Source: Phycisphaerae bacterium
GTDB lineage: Bacteria; Planctomycetota; Phycisphaerae; SM23-33
Direction: 5' to 3'
DNA: 33,939 bases
Assembly (NCBI GenBank): GCA_021108335.1
Contig: JAIORC010000065.1
Location: 1 to 33,939, forward strand
The notes under the pieces: generated by a model
Seen by the model: the letters and a program-made list of their open reading frames with translations, nothing else
Database searches by the model: none
What the model was told of the DNA's origin: nothing
Shown: positions 8,701-15,484 of the stretch, piece after piece
Position numbering within the stretch: position 1 is the stretch's first letter
How the letters are laid out: each line of letters opens with the position of its first letter
Made by a program: the position numbers and the translations under genes

Positions 8701-9491
8701 TCATCATCCCAGTCGGTAGCACAAACTACAAGCAGCCACTTTTGTTGGAATATCTTCCCATCCAGTTTCAAAAAAACCGCTTCATCAAAACGCGCTTTGG
8801 TTTTGGTGCCGATATTTCGATACCATTGAAGATATCCGGGACTATCACTTAATAAAAAGTCCAGTAATCCATCATTATCCCAGTCCACGACTTCCACTTT
8901 ATAATGCAGTCCCGCAAAGATGGGCTTATCAGGAGCATATATGGCATCACCGTCTCCTATCATAAACATGGGACTTAACGGTGTCTTTTTTTTCTTTTTC
9001 ACAAGGTTAAAGTAAATGGCGTAATGGGACGGTTTATTGCCGACTTGAGTATGATTCCATATCAGGTTCCCTTTACGTCCATTGCCGTGTCTGTGGTAGT
9101 AAAACTGTGTTTTATGGTGGTCAAAATCATCCCATCTATGGGCAATGTCATAAACACTTCGGTTTCTAAGTTTTCGCTGTCTTATGGGCATTCCTGTTTT
9201 CGGGTTATATGCCATAACCTCGATGGAATCAGCGTCAATACGTTCGGCATTGCGCATTGACGCCGGCATCGACTCAATGTCCAGCAAAATTCTTGCCGGT
9301 GCTTTATCGATCTTCCGTCCCTTCAATTTCCCTGGCGGAACAGCCACAATCATTCTGTAATTACCCTTGCCGCTCCAATCCCAATCCTTTCCTTGCATTG
9401 TAATCTTTGTTTTTTCCTGCGCTACAGTGTCAGGCAAAACGGTAAGCAGCACTAATATAATTGCAATCAAACTGATGATTCTTTCTTTCAT
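5772..9491 (-). CDS. Secreted VCBS/FG-GAP repeat protein with sialidase-like domain
   Basis: The start is the ATG at 9491 (MKERIISLIAII), with GGAGAA upstream, giving 1239 residues with a Sec signal peptide ending near TVAQ. Residues about 200-770 carry nine VCBS/FG-GAP calcium-binding repeats of the form DxDxDGxxD, for example DWDNDG, DFDGDGD and DIDNDGD, which form a beta-propeller. Residues about 830-1239 form a second propeller of the BNR/sialidase type. Its Asp-boxes start near 873 (SDDNGRTW), 953 (SDDNGQTW) and 1104 (SKDGGLTW). I do not see the N-terminal FRIP arginine motif of classical sialidases, so enzymatic activity is unproven; binding or another glycosidase activity is possible. 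It leads an operon with the NAL-like aldolase, consistent with uptake or catabolism of sialylated or related glycans. The coding sequence is visibly AT-richer than the operon to the right. Confidence 0.88.
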   Translation of the reverse strand: MKERIISLIAIILVLLTVLPDTVAQEKTKITMQGKDWDWSGKGNYRMIVAVPPGKLKGRKIDKAPARILLDIESMPASMRNAERIDADSIEVMAYNPKTGMPIRQRKLRNRSVYDIAHRWDDFDHHKTQFYYHRHGNGRKGNLIWNHTQVGNKPSHYAIYFNLVKKKKKTPLSPMFMIGDGDAIYAPDKPIFAGLHYKVEVVDWDNDGLLDFLLSDSPGYLQWYRNIGTKTKARFDEAVFLKLDGKIFQQKWLLVVCATDWDDDGDLDLIYCKSPKGRVFYAENIGTRSKPRLASRGRVKCDGKPLKTPGKPFPDKADPSDAWGGREYTCTPTVVDWDGDGDKDLLLGSYSGGQVYLCENTRNAKGVPVLTWRGFLKDANGRMIDSEFAASPEIADFDGDGDLDMVLGADDRTKNAGAQAPEISTNLLYYENIGSRTKPKLIRRKFPDKLHGKGLNCCTVPSVGDIDNDGDLDLIIGTFRDIHIYTNMGTAKKPYFRDEGPLKSAWNPIASGTYGALFGKKDGGFNIFAPEDGKFKLMENTNTQNPPEYTDKGFLKFGGREFKYVAPLGDPELFIGLGDLDQDGLVDLLYGTGDGHVWFCRNMGEKNGKVVFGKTRKLMLKDGSPVKVGRYRPGTKKATDFATHSGDRPSPGVADFDGDGDMDLMVADAYGGLSYFENIGGSTKPVFASRKILKKEGGGRARLEIVDWDKDGKPDILFCQGSRVFFWRNIGSGKTPVFKQVGGNLLKGHAIPYAHARAVDWNMDGDKDLLVFGSYPILYYFERSYVKSGLKQANFFRFEKKQIKTVDKKNSKTKGKPVISICKIEKKIYASSPKPQIANMVSIKYIGRGVRREEIRSLMSSSDLHDTVRRRTSDDNGRTWSDWKMLHKEMPTQGDFSKLHGPDQQGTGPYDPVSGRLIKPVFQRVIKGDPKVAMEVIWSGKRLFCDHGFYQLSDDNGQTWSKARQLKYEDGPDFDDKNWGSAKQFRTNEMYIGNAVVLSNGTVAITATVPVEYRNAKDEKFPSIFPNNYRKGCVAGAMCFIGQWNKSTQDYDWTTSKPVFLPRAMSSRGLVELDLSELTNGKLLLIMRGSDTAKCPGRKWFSVSKDGGLTWSKVKDMRYDTGEQFYSPASISQTIRHSKTGKLYWVGNITKSPPSGNMPRHPLQIIEIDEDGPSFKKHTLTVIDDRDPKKDSKHIQLSNFSLFENRETHDMEIYLTRIGEKGDGRDTWTADTYKYTLKF

Positions 9492-9517
9492 TATTGTTCT
9501 CCGTAATAGTCTGCAGA

Positions 9518-9643
9518 CTAATCCTTCGTCGGCCATATATTTGAGCTTGATATTGTCAGTTTTTTAATTTGCTGAGCGCGTTCTTTCCCATTGGATGGGA
9601 AGAACATACTGCAAAAATATGCGACCATAAAGCTGGCAACCAT
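9518..9643 (-). CDS. Possible 41-residue leader peptide or pseudopilin remnant
   Basis: A short frame lies between the regulator and the sialidase-like gene. Its ATG at 9643 follows AAGGAG at close spacing. The peptide begins with a hydrophobic stretch (MVASFMVAYFCSMFF) and continues SNGKERAQQIKKL. The words after the hydrophobic part recall the LLPAL..ARERAQQIK segment of planctomycete DUF1559-type pseudopilins, so it may be a degraded fragment of one. It could also be a short leader peptide affecting the downstream gene, 26 nt away. It is too short to separate from chance, and only the strong ribosome-binding site supports translation. Confidence 0.3.
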   Translation of the reverse strand: MVASFMVAYFCSMFFPSNGKERAQQIKKLTISSSNIWPTKD

Positions 9644-9757
9644 ACTCTCCTTAAAATATATTCAAATTTTCCTGTCCAGTAACCGCCATCTGGCTGGTTT
9701 TTCGGCTCACGGGCTTGTGGCCGCTTGATTCTTGAACGACCGATTTTGTCGGCAGTG

Positions 9758-10858
9758 CTATGTGTTGGGCGTGTTTCGCTCAGCTATAGTCAGCAGTTCA
9801 CTCTTTTCCGACGCCAACCTGACCGGCAGGACGACATGTTCAGGTTCAGGCATTTGACCGTCGATGCACTTTTTAAGCATGCTGCTGACGTACTGCGACT
9901 GGGCCACGCTGTCCATTTCCGCCCAAATCTGAGGCAATCGGGAAACAGCCGAAGATGTACGGGTGCGAGACGTGTTATTAAAAACGATGTCTATGTCTCC
10001 AGGCACGTGAATTCCGAGCGATTCGGCGGAAGCCAAAACAGCTTCAGCAAAGGCGGGGCTGCAGCAAATCAAACCTGTTGGCCTGTCCGGCATCGACAAC
10101 AGCAGGCGAGCCTCCGACTCGATGGTTGCCTTATCATCACGCAAGCTGCGAATAATCAACGAACCGTGGTTAAGCTCGGCCTCTGACAGTGCGTCATTCA
10201 ACCCGTCAAGGCGAAGGTTGTCACCGGGCAACCAGGTTTCCCGACAAAAGTACGCTATCTTTCGATGTCCCTTTTTCAGAAGATATTCGGCCTCGATGCG
10301 CCCCATCCTGTACTGATCCTTATCAATCGAAGGCAAGGCCGTGGTTTCGTGGTACACTCCGCCAAAGACAACCGCCGGAATACCACTGTTGAGTACTTCG
10401 GACTGTATCTCCGCCGGGCATCCCAGAAGCACCACCCCGGCGATATCGCGGTTGTCGCACTTGCCCTCAAGACCCCGTTTGACATGGCTTACAGCATTCC
10501 CTCGCGGCAATATATCCAGATGCACGCTGTGTTGGGGCATCGCGCTGGCGAGTGTCTCAAGCAGAATTTGTTGCGGAAAACCGCCGCCGAACCGATCAAG
10601 AGACCCCAGCACATGCACGCTTTTCAGTTCCACCGCTGCCCGAGAAGCCACTTGCGGGCCGACAAACGTGCCTACTCCCGGCTTTCGCACCAATAACGAT
10701 TTCTCGACAAGGAGAACCATTGCGCGATTGGCCATGGCGATATGCACTCCCAGCATCCGAGCTGCTTCAGTACCAGTCAGGTAAGGCTGGCCAGGCAACA
10801 GACCCTTGCGTTCAATATCGCGTTCAAGCAACGCGGCATAACGCTCAATCCTCAACAT
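9758..10858 (-). CDS. GntR/LacI-type transcriptional regulator
   Basis: The frame opens at 10924. A good promoter (-10 at 10892-10897) would put the transcript start almost on the ATG at 10882, so I prefer the ATG at 10858 (MLRIERYAALL), giving 366 residues. An N-terminal winged helix-turn-helix of GntR type is visible around residues 10-70 (LTGTEAARMLGV, then LLVEKSLLVRKPGVGTFVG). It is followed by a LacI/periplasmic-binding-protein sensor domain (for example AGVVLLGCP, RMGRIEAEYLLKKGHRKIAYF, PTGLICC). This is the architecture of AraR-like sugar-responsive repressors. It lies directly upstream of, and on the same strand as, the sialidase/NAL-like operon, so it probably controls that operon in response to a glycan-derived ligand. 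The ligand is unknown. Confidence 0.85.
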   Translation of the reverse strand: MLRIERYAALLERDIERKGLLPGQPYLTGTEAARMLGVHIAMANRAMVLLVEKSLLVRKPGVGTFVGPQVASRAAVELKSVHVLGSLDRFGGGFPQQILLETLASAMPQHSVHLDILPRGNAVSHVKRGLEGKCDNRDIAGVVLLGCPAEIQSEVLNSGIPAVVFGGVYHETTALPSIDKDQYRMGRIEAEYLLKKGHRKIAYFCRETWLPGDNLRLDGLNDALSEAELNHGSLIIRSLRDDKATIESEARLLLSMPDRPTGLICCSPAFAEAVLASAESLGIHVPGDIDIVFNNTSRTRTSSAVSRLPQIWAEMDSVAQSQYVSSMLKKCIDGQMPEPEHVVLPVRLASEKSELLTIAERNTPNT

Positions 10859-10891
10859 ACTCACATCGTTGTTTCCAATCATAGTGTAGAC

Positions 10892-10920
10892 ATTGTAACA
10901 CCTCCCCCAATACCGGTCAA
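10892..10920 (-). promoter_or_regulatory. Sigma70-like promoter of the regulator gene
   Basis: On the - strand, TTGACC (10920-10915) and TACAAT (10897-10892) are separated by exactly 17 nt. The predicted start lies near 10885, giving a leader of about 25 nt to the ATG at 10858. A partial inverted repeat, GTGT...ACAC, overlaps the -10 and could be an autoregulatory site. That last point is weak. Confidence 0.6.
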
Positions 10921-11056
10921 GCACTTCTTTTAGATAATTTCATATTATTTTAGCGATATCCAGGCTTTTTTTATATAGAGTTTCAACATATTGCAAGATA
11001 TTTCATAGCTTGAAAAACAAGTGAATTTCCATTTGGACGAGGAGGCGGCCTGAACG

Positions 11057-11196
11057 GCAAGCCGTTACCGTCGTTCAACCAGGCAGGTGGATCAAAACAT
11101 ATCTTGAATTGGGCGGGACATTAATTAAGATAAGCGTTGTTAATGCGGGAAAAATACTTCAGGTACATGAAAATCAGGATTATTGCCAGATGAAGC
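11057..11196 (+). pseudogene. Remnant of a second glycyl radical enzyme gene (3' end)
   Basis: This stretch reads QAVTVVQPG, then WIKTYLELGGTLIK, then VVNAGKILQVHEN in one frame. It matches KAVAAVQPG, LIKTHLELGGTLIN and VVNAEQILQAHEN of the GRE at 3633-3830. Two segments are missing: 78 nt between QPG and WIK, and 92 nt after HEN, corresponding to 3831-3922 of the intact gene. The second deletion removes the glycyl-radical loop and has GGATT at both ends. Similarity resumes at ATTATTGCCAGATGAAGCAA (intact gene: ATTATTACCAGATGATGCAA), crossing the old stop codon. The upstream part of the gene is gone. It cannot encode an active enzyme. It shows that the FAD oxidoreductase formerly followed a GRE gene. 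Confidence 0.85.
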
Positions 11197-12407
11197 AAAT
11201 TGACGGAACGGTTACTGAACCAGCCAGAAATATTAAAATTACGGGACGTTATGACGTCGTGGTGGTCGGCGGGGGGGTTGCGGGCGTGGCTGCTGCGGTG
11301 GCGGCTTCCCGATGCGGGGCGAAGACTCTTCTTGTTGAAAAAGAATATGCATTGGGCGGCTTGGCGACGCTGGGGTTGGTTGTCGCCTATCTGCCGTTAT
11401 GTGACGGAAGGGGGCAACAGGTTTCGTTCGCCCTGGCCGAGGAGTTGCTCCTGTTGACCACGCGTGACGGTTCCGCAACTGTTCCGCAATGCTGGTTGAA
11501 AAATGGGGATCAGGCGAAGCGTGCGAGCGAACGCTATTTTCTGCATTTTAATCCCGCCTCGGCGATCCTTTTGCTGGAAGAGTTTATTTGCGACAATGGA
11601 GTTGATCTGCTGTACGACACTCGTTTCAGTACGGTTATAAAGAGTAATGGGCGAATCGAGGCAGCCGTTTTTGAGAACAAATCCGGCAGAATTGCCATAG
11701 AGTGCGGCAGTATTGTCGATGCCACGGGAGACGCCGATATCTGCGTCGCAGCCGGCGAGCAGACCATTTCGCTCGACACCAACACTGCCGGAGGGTGGTA
11801 TTACGCAACCAGCGACAAAGGGCTGGAGCTTTTCAAGCTCTATAAGCCGTTTGATCCCGAAGGAAAGGTCGTGCCCGAAAACGGCGGAAAGGGATATTCC
11901 GGTAGCGACGGCCGTTCCGTTACGGAGCATATGCTGGATTCGCGAGCGATGATCCGCCAGCACGTTGCCGGTATCCGCTCCAAACGAGGCGATGAAACAA
12001 TTTGGCCGTTTTTGATTCCGACATTCGCGGGTTTCAGGATGACCCGTCGGCTTAAAGGCCGTACGGATTTTCTTGCGAGCGACCGCGAAATTTATGCCGA
12101 CAGTATCGGTTTGATCGGGGATTGGCGCGAATCGGGGCCGGTGTATTCAATTCCGTTCAGTGCCCTGGCAGCCGTCTCTACTTCCAATCTCGTTACCGCC
12201 GGGCGATGCATATCCGCTGACGGATACGGCTGGGACCAAAGCCGCTCCATTCCCGCTTGCGTCGTAACAGGCCAGGCTGCCGGTACAGCCGCGGCATTTT
12301 CAGATACTCCAGCCCTTATCGATACCGGCAAACTTCAGCAAGAACTCGGAAATCAAGGATGTAAACTGCGTCTGGATGAACTGAATTCTAATACCGGGCC
12401 AGAATGA
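11190..12407 (+). CDS. FAD-dependent oxidoreductase (FAD_oxidored type)
   Basis: The frame opens with a TTG at 11109, but those first 27 codons are the GRE remnant. The natural start is the ATG at 11190 (MKQIDGTVTEP), at the position where the second gene would follow a GRE stop codon. The protein has 405 residues. A Rossmann FAD-binding motif VVVGGGVAG sits at residues 24-32, ending in an acidic strand LLVEKE. GGLATLGLV follows, and a C-terminal segment reads GRCISADGYGWDQSRSIP...TGQAAGTAAA, typical of the FAD_oxidored family (PF12831) common in Planctomycetota and Lentisphaerae. No signal peptide is visible. Its past or present partner is probably the GRE cassette, where it could oxidise or reduce a hydroxy acid. 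The substrate is unknown. No strong promoter or ribosome-binding site is visible, so expression after gene decay is uncertain. Confidence 0.85.
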   Translation: MKQIDGTVTEPARNIKITGRYDVVVVGGGVAGVAAAVAASRCGAKTLLVEKEYALGGLATLGLVVAYLPLCDGRGQQVSFALAEELLLLTTRDGSATVPQCWLKNGDQAKRASERYFLHFNPASAILLLEEFICDNGVDLLYDTRFSTVIKSNGRIEAAVFENKSGRIAIECGSIVDATGDADICVAAGEQTISLDTNTAGGWYYATSDKGLELFKLYKPFDPEGKVVPENGGKGYSGSDGRSVTEHMLDSRAMIRQHVAGIRSKRGDETIWPFLIPTFAGFRMTRRLKGRTDFLASDREIYADSIGLIGDWRESGPVYSIPFSALAAVSTSNLVTAGRCISADGYGWDQSRSIPACVVTGQAAGTAAAFSDTPALIDTGKLQQELGNQGCKLRLDELNSNTGPE

Positions 12408-12622
12408 TGCGATGAACGATGGCTGGCTGTGCTCCCGCCTCCGCATCCCCCCAATGTGTACGGAAAACACATGGCTTGCAAGCAAGCCATGCCACCCAAC
12501 AACAAGAATAACAAAGCATCCTCCTTTTCGCGCGGCGCAATCCCCGTTTCCCGTTTTCCCAGACCTGTAGGGTGGGTGCTTGCACCCACGTGTTTTCGCG
12601 ATGATATCCCCGGTTCCCGTTG
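12408..12622. repeat. Convergent intergenic region with two palindromic repeats
   Basis: This lies between the FAD gene and the end of the ABC-2 permease gene. It contains the perfect palindrome ATGGCTTGCAAGCAAGCCAT at 12471-12490 followed by GCCACCC, identical to 17783-17802. A second hairpin at 12565-12590 (CTGTAGGGTGGGTGC... with GTGGGTGC pairing with GCACCCAC) is the exact reverse complement of 22131-22156. Both belong to a family scattered through the long operon on the right. They could act as RNA ends for the two converging transcripts, but neither is followed by a clear T-tract. No gene is seen here. Confidence 0.75.
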
Positions 12623-14518
12623 TTAAAAAAGTTTTCGGCGTAGTCTTACTTTTGCCCGCCAGAGCAGCAGGAATCCAGCGGCAGAATAGCCGAGCAGCCA
12701 CAGGAACATGAACAGGGTTGTTTTGGCGGCGGTTTCTGTGTCATCGTAATTGCCGCCGGCCCAGTCGTAAAATCCATTGCCGTCGCCTTCGGCCCCTACG
12801 GTAACTATCGCGGCCTGCATTACCGGATTGGCGTTTACTATGATGCTCTCACCCATGCCGAGGATCCCCGCCAGAATGGGAATAATCAACCAGATCGCGA
12901 GGCCGAAGCCCATATTCGATATGACGGCGGCGGTGGTTTTTTTGTAGCAACTGCTGAAGTAAAGCCCCGAGCCGATCATGAACACGTTCAGCCACACTAT
13001 CAGCAGCAGCATGTGCAGCAACAGGATGGGCTTGAGGTATCCCACGATGGTAAAGACCAGGATATGCGCCAGCAGGAGCAGCCAGGCCATCCAGGTCCGC
13101 CGGAGGATTCCCGCGGCGAAAGTGATTATGATATGCCAGTCGCTCAAGGGCGTAGCCATGAGAATCGGCAGCGAGCGGGTTTCTTTTTCGGTGCTGATGG
13201 TCGTGGCTGCATTGACGGACGTCGAGAACATCCCGACCAGCAGATACATTATGATAAAGAATGCCTGTGTGCCGGATTCCTTCAGAAAGTCCAGGCTTCC
13301 CATCAGGATGTACAGCAGCAGAATCAACGCCATCGCGATGCAGCCGAATACAATGCGAACTGTTTTCCCGCTGAGCCTCTTGCCGGTGTGCAATTGTTTC
13401 CACAGCAGCGGCGAGCCGGTAATCCTGCGGACTCCAGTCATCGTGTCGGTTGCGGCCGGGACGACCACCACTACGGGCGGCGGCATCGGCGGTGGCATCG
13501 GCGGTGGAGTGGCGGCCTGGCCGGCAGACGGGGCGGGTTGTGTCGCCGGTGGCAATGCAGGCGGCGTTGGCGGCGATACTGCGGGCCGGCTGGCCAGTGT
13601 CGGCGGGAGGGGCAGGGGGTAGTTGGCCGCTTTGCCGAATGCCCGCCGCAACGACACTCGTCGCACCATGAAGATGCACGGCGTTAACACGCCGGCTGTC
13701 AGTCCCAGCATTACCAGGCAGTGGATGGGCCAATAGAACGACATGCGGCCCGCGGCCATGCTTCCCGGGCTGTACATCGACATCGTACATACTCCCAATG
13801 CCGAGGAGGGGTTGACATATAGCATGACCATCATGGCCAATTCGGGCGGGCCGGAGGAGGCCAGGGTGGCCAGTAGGAAAATAAGTCCCAGAATCAAAGG
13901 CAGGATCATGTAGAGCACTAATCCCGTCGCCAGCGTCAGCAGTATGCTGGAATAGGCCCGGCGGAACAGGATGGAATAGAACATCGCCACCGCGCCGGTG
14001 AACATCGCGGCGGTGAGGGTTACGCAATTGGCCGCGATTATGTAGTTCCACGGCACACCCCCGAAAATCCGCACCACCGAGAGCAACGGCAGGCTTATCA
14101 GCAGCAGGATTCCCAGTTGCACCATTTTGCTCAGGAGTTTGCCGACGATGATCTGCGTCCGCGTGATGGGAGTGGTCAACATCGCAGCCATCGTGCCGCG
14201 ATAGATTTCCTCGCTGACGGACGTGCTCATCAACACGATGGCAATGAGTTGCAGGCTGACGAACTGGAACCATGTTATCGTCATGATAATGGTCTTGCCG
14301 GCGTCACTCATGCGATACATGGAGGAGCCGGTGGAATCGTAATCCACCGCACTCAGCCACGCCAGCAGCACGAACAGGCTCAGCAGCATTATGTAAGCGA
14401 AACGGAGCAGGTAGTGGCGCTTCTGCCGGCTGGTAACGCGAAGCTCCTTTGTGAAAATCGGCCCGGTAAGCCGGTTGGGCTTAAACCAGCCGATGATTGT
14501 GCGTATTCTACTCGTCAT
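12623..14518 (-). CDS. ABC-2 type permease, two fused halves
   Basis: This 631-residue polytopic membrane protein is an internally duplicated ABC-2 permease. The first half has about six membrane spans and the segment EEIYRGTMAAMLTTPITRTQII. The second half repeats this as EKETRSLPILMATPLSDWHII, again with about six spans. The halves are joined by a proline-rich linker at roughly 315-370 (PPMPPPMPPP and similar), probably cytoplasmic. One polypeptide therefore supplies the full transmembrane dimer. It lies 19 nt downstream of the ATPase gene and is the last gene of the ten-gene operon. Such exporters or extruders accompany GldG-like proteins in gliding and envelope-assembly systems. The cargo is unknown. 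Confidence 0.9.
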   Translation of the reverse strand: MTSRIRTIIGWFKPNRLTGPIFTKELRVTSRQKRHYLLRFAYIMLLSLFVLLAWLSAVDYDSTGSSMYRMSDAGKTIIMTITWFQFVSLQLIAIVLMSTSVSEEIYRGTMAAMLTTPITRTQIIVGKLLSKMVQLGILLLISLPLLSVVRIFGGVPWNYIIAANCVTLTAAMFTGAVAMFYSILFRRAYSSILLTLATGLVLYMILPLILGLIFLLATLASSGPPELAMMVMLYVNPSSALGVCTMSMYSPGSMAAGRMSFYWPIHCLVMLGLTAGVLTPCIFMVRRVSLRRAFGKAANYPLPLPPTLASRPAVSPPTPPALPPATQPAPSAGQAATPPPMPPPMPPPVVVVVPAATDTMTGVRRITGSPLLWKQLHTGKRLSGKTVRIVFGCIAMALILLLYILMGSLDFLKESGTQAFFIIMYLLVGMFSTSVNAATTISTEKETRSLPILMATPLSDWHIIITFAAGILRRTWMAWLLLLAHILVFTIVGYLKPILLLHMLLLIVWLNVFMIGSGLYFSSCYKKTTAAVISNMGFGLAIWLIIPILAGILGMGESIIVNANPVMQAAIVTVGAEGDGNGFYDWAGGNYDDTETAAKTTLFMFLWLLGYSAAGFLLLWRAKVRLRRKLF

Positions 14519-14537
14519 GGGAATTTTCGTCGCCGGT

Positions 14538-15476
14538 TTATTGCACGATGCCCTGGGTCAATTGCATGAAGGCGTCGTCGAGTTTGATTTTCGTGGGCTG
14601 AAGCATCAGCAGGTCCATCCCGCCTTCAATGATTGCCCGGGCGACGCGGCCCTGGTCGGCCTGGCTGTCGTCGATGGTTATGGTAATCTCGTCGTCATCG
14701 CCTTCGGCGGCGACTTCCTGTATAAACGGCAGCGACGAGAGAATTTCGACTGCCCGGGCGGCCTGGCCTTGGCCAACCTGCGCGCGGTAGCGGTTGTGCA
14801 GGCTCAACTGCTTGTGAATCTCCGCCTGCGTGCCGCTGAAGACCAACTGCCCCTGCTCGATAATGCCGACGTGGTCGCACATTTCTTCCAGTTCCGAAAG
14901 AATATGGCTGGAGATCATAATGGTCTTGCCCATGGTCTTCAATTCGCACAGCAATTCGCGGATTTCAATGCGTGCCCGCGGGTCAAGTCCGCTGGCCGGT
15001 TCGTCGAGGATGAGCACCTTCGGGTCGTGAACAAGCACGCGGGCCAGTCCAAGACGCTGCTGCATGCCGCGGGAGAGGCTGTCGACGGTGGCGGCCTTCT
15101 TGTTGTGCAGGTCCGTCAGCTCCAGTACGCCGTCGATGACGCTTTTACGCTTCTTCCGCTCGACGCTGAACGCCGCGGCGAAAAATTCCAGGTACTCGAA
15201 GACCTTCAGGTCATCGTATACGCCCATGAAGTCCGGCATATAGCCGACAAGGCGGCGGACGTTTCGCCCGTGGCGGCGGACGTTCATCCCGTTGATGAAC
15301 GCAGAACCGTTGGTCGGTTCGAGGAGCGTGGAGAGAATACGCATGGTCGTCGTCTTGCCGGCACCGTTGGGGCCGATGAAGCCGAAAATGTCGCCCTCCT
15401 GAATCTGAAGGTCAAGGCTCCGGACGGCGACGAGGCTGCCGTATGTTTTGGTTAACTGTCTTATTTCAATCATCAT
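14538..15476 (-). CDS. ABC transporter ATPase (NatA/CcmA-like)
   Basis: The protein has 312 residues. The Walker A motif GPNGAGKT is at 35-42, the signature LSRGM at 134-138, the Walker B motif LILDEP with Asp158-Glu159, the D-loop SGLD just after, and the switch His191 in ISSHIL. A C-terminal extension of about 90 residues (YRAQVGQG...IIEGGMDLLMLQPTKIKLDDAFMQLT) is typical of ATPases paired with ABC-2 permeases. Translation starts at the ATG at 15476 (or 15473) with AAGGAA upstream, 8 nt after the GldG-like gene stop. It energises the adjacent double permease. The D-loop, signature and His are intact, so it should be active. Confidence 0.95.
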   Translation of the reverse strand: MMIEIRQLTKTYGSLVAVRSLDLQIQEGDIFGFIGPNGAGKTTTMRILSTLLEPTNGSAFINGMNVRRHGRNVRRLVGYMPDFMGVYDDLKVFEYLEFFAAAFSVERKKRKSVIDGVLELTDLHNKKAATVDSLSRGMQQRLGLARVLVHDPKVLILDEPASGLDPRARIEIRELLCELKTMGKTIMISSHILSELEEMCDHVGIIEQGQLVFSGTQAEIHKQLSLHNRYRAQVGQGQAARAVEILSSLPFIQEVAAEGDDDEITITIDDSQADQGRVARAIIEGGMDLLMLQPTKIKLDDAFMQLTQGIVQ

Positions 15477-15484
15477 GCAATTCC

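Noticed and set aside
11109-11189. TTG start for the FAD oxidoreductase
   Set aside because: Those codons are the GRE fossil; homologous order places the gene start at ATG 11190.
14451-15455. 334-codon open frame on the + strand
   Set aside because: It is antisense to the ABC ATPase, whose Walker and signature motifs are clear.
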